In this document: piece by piece, positions 38,804 to 44,645 of the stretch
How the letters are laid out: each line of letters starts with the position of its first letter
Numbering within the stretch: the first letter of the stretch is position 1
Source: PVC group bacterium
Lineage (GTDB): Bacteria; Auribacterota; Erginobacteria; Erginobacterales; Erginobacteraceae
DNA length: 44,645 nucleotides
Reading direction: 5' to 3'
NCBI GenBank assembly: GCA_003561965.1
Contig: PWXJ01000162.1
Coordinates: 1 to 44,645 of the forward strand
Notes under the pieces: model-generated
Seen by the model: the letters and a program-made list of their open reading frames with translations, nothing else
Told to the model about the DNA's origin: nothing
Databases searched by the model: none
Translations under genes and position numbers: made by a program

Positions 38804-40615
38804 ATGAGAAGCTACCTGGTAATGCTGAAACTGGTCCGCCGGTACTGGTTGTTCGTGCTTCTGGCGGTGGTCCTCTCCACCCTGATCAGCACCACGATGG
38901 GGGGCAGTTTCGCCGCCATCGTCCCCTTCTGGTCGAGGATCGTTGAGGGGGATCCCTTTATCCCCCAGGTCTCGATTCCCCTGCCCCAGGGGATCGAAGC
39001 CGCCCTGAACTCTTTCGCCGACTGGGTCAACAGCCTGCCCAACCAGCAGCTGCTCTTTTACCTGCTTTACTTCGTGATCGGCTCCACCCTGCTCCGGGGG
39101 CTCTTCCAGTTCACCACCGACGTCACCCTCCAGTTCATCGGCAACACCGTGGTCCGCGACGTCCGCTCCCGGCTCTACCGCCACCTCCAGGGCCTTTCGA
39201 TGGATTACTTCAGCGAACAGAAGACCGGGGAACTGATGGCCCGGGTAACTTACGACTCCGAACTCCTCCACCGCGGGGTCGCCGACGGCCTGACCCGGCT
39301 CTTCACCCAGACCTTCGACCTGGTTCTCTACCTCTCGATCACCTTTATCCTCAACTGGAAACTCTCCCTGGTGGTCTTCGCGGTCTTCGGGCTGATCCTC
39401 CCCCCGGTAATAATCATCGGCAACGTGATCAAGAAACTCTCCTCCCACTCCCAGGAAAAGATCGGGACCATCTCCACGATGCTCCAGGAGACGATCTCGG
39501 GGATTCGGGTGGTCAAGGCCTTCTCGATGGAGAACTACGAGACCCGGAGATTCGACCGGCACAACCGCCGCTTCTACCGGATTATGATGCGGATGGCCCG
39601 GCGGGACGCCCTGCTCTCCCCGATCACCGAGTTCGTGGTTCTGCTGGCGGCGGCGATCGTCTTCGTCTTTATGGGCCGGGCGATGCTGGCCGGGGAGATG
39701 GGCGCCGGGGGGACCTTCATCCTTTACCTGGTCTGCCTGGGTTCGATCCCCCGCCCGGTCAAGCAGCTGGGCAAGACCAATAATATGATCCAGCGGGCGT
39801 CGGCCGCCGCCGACCGGATCCAGTCCGTCCTCGACCTGAAGAGTTCCGTGGTCGAGAAACCCGACGCCGGCATCCTCCCCGAGTTCCGGGATTCGATCCG
39901 GCTGGAGAACGTCGCTTTCTCCTATAACGGAGGAATCCCGGTCCTGAGGGAGATCAACCTCGAGGTCAAGAGGGGCGAGGTCCTGGCGATCGTCGGCTCG
40001 AGCGGCTCCGGAAAGAGCACCCTGGTCAACCTCCTCCCCCGGTTCTACGACCCGACCTCGGGCCGGGTCCTGATCGACGGGCACGACCTGAAGGACGTGA
40101 CCCTGAAATCCCTCCGGGCCCAGACCGGCATCGTCACCCAGGAAACCATCCTCTTCAACGACTCGGTGGCCCGGAATATCTCCTACGGGATGAAGGGCAC
40201 CTCCCGGGAAAAGATCGAGAACGCCGCCCGGATGGCCAACGCCCACGATTTCATCGTCCGGATGCCCCACGGCTACGATACCACCATCGGGGAGCGGGGC
40301 TTTATGCTCTCCGGGGGGGAGCGACAGCGGATCGCCCTGGCCCGGGCGATATTAAAAGACCCGCCGATCCTGATCCTTGACGAGGCGACCTCGGCCCTTG
40401 ACGCCGAGTCGGAGCGGCTGGTCCAGGAGGCGATCGCCCGCCTGATGTTCCACCGGACGGTCTTCGTGATCGCCCACCGCCTCTCCACGATCAAGAACGC
40501 CTCTCGGATCATCGTCCTCGACGGCGGCCGGATCGTCCAGGAAGGAACCCACGACGACCTGATCGAGGTCGAAGGGCTCTACAAGAAGCTCTACGAGATG
40601 CAGTTCAGCGACTGA
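38804..40615 (+). CDS. msbA: MsbA-like lipid A/lipid ABC exporter
   Basis: The 603-aa half transporter has six membrane helices (about 10-310) and an ATPase domain (about 350-600) with Walker A GSSGSGKST, Q-loop VTQETILFND, signature LSGGERQRIALARA, Walker B ILILDEATSALD and the H-loop IAHRLSTI. As a homodimer it would flip lipid A-core or another lipid. It begins 1 nt after the lpxB stop, with coupled translation, which supports lipid A as substrate. Confidence 0.88.
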   Translation: MRSYLVMLKLVRRYWLFVLLAVVLSTLISTTMGGSFAAIVPFWSRIVEGDPFIPQVSIPLPQGIEAALNSFADWVNSLPNQQLLFYLLYFVIGSTLLRGLFQFTTDVTLQFIGNTVVRDVRSRLYRHLQGLSMDYFSEQKTGELMARVTYDSELLHRGVADGLTRLFTQTFDLVLYLSITFILNWKLSLVVFAVFGLILPPVIIIGNVIKKLSSHSQEKIGTISTMLQETISGIRVVKAFSMENYETRRFDRHNRRFYRIMMRMARRDALLSPITEFVVLLAAAIVFVFMGRAMLAGEMGAGGTFILYLVCLGSIPRPVKQLGKTNNMIQRASAAADRIQSVLDLKSSVVEKPDAGILPEFRDSIRLENVAFSYNGGIPVLREINLEVKRGEVLAIVGSSGSGKSTLVNLLPRFYDPTSGRVLIDGHDLKDVTLKSLRAQTGIVTQETILFNDSVARNISYGMKGTSREKIENAARMANAHDFIVRMPHGYDTTIGERGFMLSGGERQRIALARAILKDPPILILDEATSALDAESERLVQEAIARLMFHRTVFVIAHRLSTIKNASRIIVLDGGRIVQEGTHDDLIEVEGLYKKLYEMQFSD

Positions 40616-40632
40616 TCCGGCCGCTCTTTCCT

Positions 40633-41304
40633 ATGGCATCCGATCTTCTCAACTCCCTCGCCCCGTCCCTGGCGGCGGGCTATATCCGGCTGGTCGGGAC
40701 GGCTTCCCACTGGGAGTACGAAGATTTCGAACCGGTCAGGGAATTCTTCGAGGGCGGCCGGAGGGCCATCTTCGCCTTCTGGCACAACCGCTTCATCCTG
40801 ATGCCCTATTTTTACCGCCACCGCCAGGGGAGGTCGCGGATCGCGGTGATCGTCAGCCCCAGCCGCGACGGCCGGCTGGTGGAGGATTTTATCGGCCGGT
40901 TCGGCTTCCGGACGGTCCGGGGGTCGAGCAGCCGGGACGGGGAAAAGGCAATGATCTCCCTGGTCCGCCTCCTCCGGCAAGACTGGAACGCGGCGGTCAC
41001 CCCGGACGGACCCCGGGGTCCCCGTTACCGGGTCCAGGACGGGATCCTGACCCTGGCGGCGATCTCCGGCCTCCCGATCGTCCCCGTCTCCTGCTCGGCC
41101 TCGCTCCGCCTGGTCTTCCGGGGAAGCTGGGACCACTTCCGGCTCCCCCTGCCCGGATCGCGGATCCGGATGGTCTTCGGACAGCCCCTGGCGGTGGGGA
41201 AAAACCTTGAAGAGAGAACCCGGGACAACCTGCGGGAAGAACTGCGCCGGCGCCTGCGGCGGGCCGACCGCCGGGCCGAAACCCTGGCCGGACACCGGCG
41301 CTGA
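40633..41304 (+). CDS. DUF374-family lysophospholipid acyltransferase-like protein
   Basis: The 223-aa protein has the LPLAT-superfamily pattern of DUF374: FAFWHNRFILMP (H-box variant), VIVSPSRDGRL, VTPDGPRGPRY and GLPIVPVSCS. Members often sit with LPS genes, and a role as late lipid A acyltransferase is plausible. It follows msbA by 17 nt and is the last envelope gene. No clear ribosome site precedes the ATG. Confidence 0.85.
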   Translation: MASDLLNSLAPSLAAGYIRLVGTASHWEYEDFEPVREFFEGGRRAIFAFWHNRFILMPYFYRHRQGRSRIAVIVSPSRDGRLVEDFIGRFGFRTVRGSSSRDGEKAMISLVRLLRQDWNAAVTPDGPRGPRYRVQDGILTLAAISGLPIVPVSCSASLRLVFRGSWDHFRLPLPGSRIRMVFGQPLAVGKNLEERTRDNLREELRRRLRRADRRAETLAGHRR

Positions 41305-41318
41305 CCGGGAAAATCCCC

Positions 41319-41346
41319 TTGCCCGGCTCCGGTACTCTGCTATACT
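41319..41346 (+). promoter_or_regulatory. rpsB: Promoter of the rpsB operon
   Basis: TTGCCC (41319-41324), 16-bp spacer, TATACT (41341-41346). It gives a leader of about 150 nt before rpsB, long enough for the S2 autoregulatory structure known in other bacteria, though I did not verify that fold. Confidence 0.65.
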
Positions 41347-41502
41347 ACGCCCCACTCGAAATACCGGCCGGGAGCGGGGAAAGTTTCCCCGGCGCCAACT
41401 CCCCGGTCGTCATCGTAACCCCGGTAGTATCAACGTCCCCGCCGCCGAGCGGGGAGACAACATATCAGCCGGCGACCGATCCGGTTGAGCAAAGGAGGAA
41501 AG

Positions 41503-42417
41503 GTGAGTTCAGTGACCATCAAGGAACTGCTCGATGCCGGAGTTCATTTCGGCCATCAGACCAGACGCTGGAACCCGAAGATGGAGGATTTTATCTTCGA
41601 GGCCCGCAGCAAGATTCATATCATAGATGTCCGCCGGACCAGAAGGCAGCTCCTGGCCGCCCTCGACTATATCCGGGAGAAGGTGGCCGAGGGAGAGGAT
41701 GTCCTCTTCGTCGGAACCAAGAAACAGGCCCGGGAGATCCTGAAAGAGAGCGCCGAGCGGCTCCGGATGCACTACGTGACCGACCGCTGGCTGGGGGGAG
41801 CGCTGACCAACTTCCGGACCATCCGGCTCTCGATCAACCGCCTGATCGAACTGGAAGCCCTCCGGGAGGGCGACGCCCTGACCGGCCGGTCGAAGAAAGA
41901 AGTGGCCTCGCTGAGGCGGGAAGAACACAAGCTTCACCGGAACCTCGACGGCATCCGGGCGATGGAGGAGCTGCCGGGGGTGATGGTGGTCTTCGATATC
42001 GGCCGGGAACTGAACGCGGTCCGGGAGGCCCGGAAGCTGAAAATCCCGATCGTGGCCGTGGTTGACACCAACTGCGACCCGACCCTGGTCGACTTTCCCA
42101 TCCCCGGCAACGACGACGGAATCCGGGCCACCAGGCTGATGGTGGCCAAGATCGAGGAAGCGATTATGGAGGGGATCGAACTCCGCAAGCGGAGGATCGG
42201 GGAGAAGAAGGATAAAGAAAAGAAAGATAAAGAGAAGAAGGATACAGAGAGAAAGGATAAAGAAAAGAAAGATACAGAGAAAAAGGCTAAAGAGAAGGAA
42301 GACAAAGAGGTGGAGGGGGAAGCGGAGAAAAAACCCGCCGCCCGGAAGCGAAAAATCTCCGAAGCCGCCGCGGAAAAAACTGAAATCAGTGCCGGAAGCG
42401 AGGAGTCGAAAGCGTAA
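41503..42417 (+). CDS. rpsB: 30S ribosomal protein S2 with long charged C-terminal tail
   Basis: The 304-aa protein has the S2 core to about residue 230 (LLDAGVHFGHQTRRWNPKM; FVGTKKQAREIL; RWLGGALTNFRTI; VVDTNCDPTLVDFPIPGNDD). A roughly 75-residue tail of alternating Lys/Glu/Asp follows (KKDKEKKDKEKKDTERKDK). I start at GTG 41503, 4 nt after GGAGG; the track's TTG at 41485 is on the wrong side of that site, and GTG 41512 is a second option. Confidence 0.94.
   Translation: MSSVTIKELLDAGVHFGHQTRRWNPKMEDFIFEARSKIHIIDVRRTRRQLLAALDYIREKVAEGEDVLFVGTKKQAREILKESAERLRMHYVTDRWLGGALTNFRTIRLSINRLIELEALREGDALTGRSKKEVASLRREEHKLHRNLDGIRAMEELPGVMVVFDIGRELNAVREARKLKIPIVAVVDTNCDPTLVDFPIPGNDDGIRATRLMVAKIEEAIMEGIELRKRRIGEKKDKEKKDKEKKDTERKDKEKKDTEKKAKEKEDKEVEGEAEKKPAARKRKISEAAAEKTEISAGSEESKA
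42211..42309 (+). repeat. rpsB: 15-bp tandem repeat coding the S2 tail
   Basis: Six full copies and one partial copy of a GATAAAGARAAGAAR-like 15-mer (42211-42300, then 42301-42309), each coding about five residues (DKEKK, DTERK, AKEKE). The sequence is purine-rich and of lower GC than its surroundings. Confidence 0.9.
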
Positions 42418-43227
42418 ATGAATATCAGTTCACGACAGGTAAAGGAATTGAGAGATCGGACCGGGGCCGGGATCCTGGCCTGCAAGAAAGCCCTCCAGCA
42501 GACCGGGGGCGACCTGGAAAAGGCGATTGACATCCTCCGGGCCGAGGGGGCGGCCAGGGCCGCCAAACGGGAAAGCCGGGAAGCCCGGGAAGGGCTGATC
42601 CGGCTCCGGCAGGGCGAGGGCGGCCGCCGGGCCGCCCTGCTCGAGCTGAACTGCGAGACCGACTTCGTCGCCCGGACCGATGACTTCGCCCGCCTGGCCG
42701 ACGACCTGACCGACCTCCTCCTGGCCGGGGGCGAAGAAGCCCTCCAGGGGAAAGAACCCCAATCCCGGATCTCCGAAATGGCGGCGACGATCGGTGAGAA
42801 GATCACCCTGGGCCGGGCCGTGCGCTGGGAGAAGGACGGCCGGATCGGCGCTTACCTTCACCACAACGGGAGGGCGGCCGCCCTGGTCGAACTCTCCGAG
42901 GACCTCCCCGAGGCGGCGGCGGAACTGGCGATGCAGGTGGCGGCCACCAATCCCCCGTTCCTCTCCGAGGACGATGTCCCCCCGGAAGAGAAGGAGCGGG
43001 AGTGGGAGATCTTCCGCCAGCAGATCCAGGACAAGCCGGAAGCCATCCAGGAGAAGATCATCACCGGCAAGTGGCGCAAGCGGCTGACCGAACTGACCCT
43101 GGTCAATTCCCCCTTTCTCCGCGACGACAAGATCAGCGTCGCCCGCTACCTCGAACAGCAGCAGTCCCCTTCCGGAAAGCCGGTCGAGATCAGGGATTTC
43201 GTTCTCTTCCGCCTGGGGGAAGCGTAA
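42418..43227 (+). CDS. tsf: Elongation factor Ts
   Basis: EF-Ts recycles EF-Tu by nucleotide exchange. The 269-aa product has the UBA-like start VKELRDRTGAGILACKKAL, the TDFVAR motif (NCETDFVARTDDF) and the coiled-coil region. The ATG immediately follows the rpsB stop (TAAATG), with GAGGAG inside the end of rpsB. Confidence 0.96.
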   Translation: MNISSRQVKELRDRTGAGILACKKALQQTGGDLEKAIDILRAEGAARAAKRESREAREGLIRLRQGEGGRRAALLELNCETDFVARTDDFARLADDLTDLLLAGGEEALQGKEPQSRISEMAATIGEKITLGRAVRWEKDGRIGAYLHHNGRAAALVELSEDLPEAAAELAMQVAATNPPFLSEDDVPPEEKEREWEIFRQQIQDKPEAIQEKIITGKWRKRLTELTLVNSPFLRDDKISVARYLEQQQSPSGKPVEIRDFVLFRLGEA

Positions 43228-43235
43228 TTCATTCA

Positions 43236-43259
43236 CTCGTACACGTTCTTGTACTCGTT
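43236..43259 (+). repeat. Hexamer repeat CTCGTA between tsf and pyrH
   Basis: Four 6-mers: CTCGTA, CACGTT, CTTGTA, CTCGTT. The same motif recurs at the right edge of the window (44626). Confidence 0.65.
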
Positions 43260-43299
43260 AGAATATCAGCGGTGAAATAAGCATCACCGGGAGAAGACG

Positions 43300-44019
43300 A
43301 TGACCGACCGCCGGACGGGCTGCGACCGGGTGATCCTGAAGATCAGCGGGGAGAGCCTGGCCGGGGAGGAGGGCCAGCCGTTCGACCCCCGGGCCCTCGA
43401 CCAACTGATCGACCGGATCCGGGAAGGGCGACAGAGCGGCGCCGGACTGGGGATCGTCTGCGGCGGGGGTAACATCATCCGGGGACGGCTGGCCGGCTCC
43501 GGGCTGCTCGAGCGGACCACCGCTGACGGGATGGGGATGCTGGCCACGGTGATCAACAGCCTGGCCATCCGGGACGGCCTCGAACGGTCCGGGATCCCGG
43601 CCCGGCTCTTCTCCTCGGTTCCGGCCGGAGTCCTGGCCGAACCTTATTCCCCCCGCTCCGCCCGGGCCGCCCTGGACCGGGGCGAGGTGGCGGTCCTCTC
43701 CGGGGGGACCGGAAACCCTTATGTCTCGACCGACACCGCGGCGGTGCTCCGGGCCTGCGATCTCGGGGCCGGGGCGGTCCTGAAGGCGACCACCGTCGAC
43801 GGGATCTACAGCGCCGACCCGAAGACCGACCCCTCCGCCCGGCGGCTCGACCGGGTCTCATATGCCCGGGCCCTGGCCGAGGATTTAAGGATTATGGACG
43901 GCCCGGCGATCGCCCTGGCCCGGGAGAACCGGATCGCGGTGATCGTCTTCGATTTCCGGGAGAAAGACGCCGTCCGGCGGGCGGTCGGGGGAGAGCCGGT
44001 CGGGACCATCCTCAACTGA
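43300..44019 (+). CDS. pyrH: UMP kinase
   Basis: PyrH phosphorylates UMP to UDP. The 239-aa amino-acid-kinase-fold protein has RVILKISGESLAG, GIVCGGGNIIRG, TTADGMGMLATVINSLA, LSGGTGNPYVSTDTAAVLRA cut into its conserved GTGNP and TDTAA parts, and KATTVDGIYSADP. GGGAG lies 7 nt upstream of the ATG. Order rpsB-tsf-pyrH-frr is classical. Confidence 0.96.
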   Translation: MTDRRTGCDRVILKISGESLAGEEGQPFDPRALDQLIDRIREGRQSGAGLGIVCGGGNIIRGRLAGSGLLERTTADGMGMLATVINSLAIRDGLERSGIPARLFSSVPAGVLAEPYSPRSARAALDRGEVAVLSGGTGNPYVSTDTAAVLRACDLGAGAVLKATTVDGIYSADPKTDPSARRLDRVSYARALAEDLRIMDGPAIALARENRIAVIVFDFREKDAVRRAVGGEPVGTILN

Positions 44020-44040
44020 ACCCCAGAGGAGGGAAGCACT

Positions 44041-44601
44041 ATGAAACTGGAGAGCATCCTCGAAGAGGCGGAACTGAAGATGATGAAATCGGTCGAGGTG
44101 GTCAAGAGCGAGTTCTCCTCGATCCGGACCGGGAAGGCCTCCCCGGCCCTGGTCGAGAACCTCCTGGTCGATTACTACGGCTCCAGGACCCGGCTGCGGG
44201 ACCTGGCCGGGATCTCCACCCCGGAGGCCCGGCTCCTGGTCGTCCAGCCCTGGGACCCCGGGGCGCTGGAGGCGGTGGCCAAGGCAATCCAGTCGGCCAA
44301 CATCGGGCTCAACCCGATGAACGACGGCAAGATCATCCGGATCCCGATCCCGGAGATGAGCGAGGAACGGCGGCAGGATATGGTCCGGGTGATCAAGACC
44401 ATCAGCGAGGAAGGCCGGGTCTCGATCCGGAACATCCGCCGGGAGGCCAACAACGAACTGGAGACCATCTTCAAGGCCGGCTCGCTCCCCGAGGACGACA
44501 AGTTCCGGGGGTTGAAGGAAGTCCAGGAGAAGACCGATGGGTACATCGAGGAGATCGACAATCTCCTCAAGGAGAAGGAAGAGGAACTGCTGCGGATATA
44601 A
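44041..44601 (+). CDS. frr: Ribosome recycling factor
   Basis: RRF splits post-termination ribosomes with EF-G. The 186-aa product has VVKSEFSSIRTGKASPALVENLLVDYYGS in shorter blocks, the LAGISTPEARLLVVQPWD region of domain II, NPMNDGKIIRIPIPEMSEERR and the C-terminal NNELETIFKAG helix. AGAGGAGG precedes the ATG, 21 nt after pyrH. Confidence 0.96.
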   Translation: MKLESILEEAELKMMKSVEVVKSEFSSIRTGKASPALVENLLVDYYGSRTRLRDLAGISTPEARLLVVQPWDPGALEAVAKAIQSANIGLNPMNDGKIIRIPIPEMSEERRQDMVRVIKTISEEGRVSIRNIRREANNELETIFKAGSLPEDDKFRGLKEVQEKTDGYIEEIDNLLKEKEEELLRI

Positions 44602-44625
44602 ATCCACTTCCAACCCCTGATCCAT

Positions 44626-44645
44626 ATTCGTACTCGTACTCGTAC
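44626..44645 (+). repeat. Hexamer repeat TACTCG, cut by window edge
   Basis: ATTCG then TACTCG, TACTCG, TAC, continuing out of the window. It shares the ACTCGTAC unit with the repeat after tsf. Confidence 0.7.

Noticed and set aside
38615-40270. 551-aa minus-strand ORF
   Set aside because: Shadow of the MsbA-like transporter on the opposite strand.

Overview
The window looks like a chromosomal segment of a GC-rich, diderm (LPS-making) bacterium. The evidence is BamA, Skp, LpxC, FabZ, LpxB and an MsbA-like flippase in one run, next to rpsB-tsf-pyrH-frr and rpsF-ssb-rpsR-rplI-dnaB. The gene order (ispE / tRNA / prs / rplY / pth, and bamA-skp-lpxC-fabZ-oxidoreductase-lpxB) and the many short intergenic tandem repeats suggest an uncultured lineage of the Omnitrophota/Auribacterota type. 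That taxonomic guess is inference only; no marker here proves it.

Region 1 (1-6.45 kb, minus strand) is an arsenic/thiol-redox operon. In transcription order it holds an ArsR repressor, an ArsP/DUF318-type permease, a DUF1573 lipoprotein-like or secreted protein, a CcdA-like membrane protein with two N-terminal thioredoxin-like domains, a 76-aa CPKC thioredoxin-fold protein, a J-domain protein with a cysteine-rich tail, ArsM, and an ACR3 efflux pump that runs off the left edge. A TTGACA-16-TAATAT promoter overlaps two nested AT-rich palindromes just upstream of arsR, a convincing self-repressed promoter. This operon is the best candidate for a little-described system: metalloid export and methylation joined to a dedicated thiol relay.

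Region 2 (6.7-17.2 kb) has a lone plus-strand trehalose synthase (treS). It is followed by a minus-strand operon of three large sensor histidine kinases and a small MscS channel, with no DNA-binding response regulator.

Region 3 (17.3-20.1 kb) is a divergent polyamine cluster. A deoxyhypusine-synthase-like enzyme and a pyruvoyl-dependent arginine decarboxylase lie on the minus strand. A small unknown ORF and an agmatinase, whose only well-placed start appears to be ATC, lie on the plus strand. Together they could run arginine to agmatine to putrescine to a larger polyamine.

Region 4 (20.2-26.4 kb, plus) carries a TrkA-C membrane protein, hisG, a 29-aa bS22/mS38-like ribosomal protein missed by the ORF track, a TPR lipoprotein, ispE and tRNA-Gln(UUG). 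A compact AT-rich IS element (18-bp perfect terminal repeats, AAT target duplication) separates tRNA-Gln from prs.

Region 5 (26.4-44.6 kb, plus) is housekeeping: prs, rplY, pth, rpsF, ssb, rpsR, rplI, dnaB; then envelope biogenesis bamA, skp, lpxC, fabZ, a Gfo/Idh oxidoreductase, lpxB, msbA-like, DUF374 acyltransferase; then rpsB, tsf, pyrH, frr. lpxA and lpxD are not in the cluster, and a hexamer-repeat hairpin sits where lpxA often lies.

Across the window, gaps between genes hold several unrelated families of short periodic repeats: 9-bp (AAAGGACYT), 7-bp (CAGAATY, GTRGGSA, GGGAATG), 6-bp (ATCGSK, TACTCG) and a 25-bp imperfect inverted repeat. Some run into gene ends. One, ahead of lpxB, forms a perfect four-tract G-quadruplex motif on the mRNA strand.
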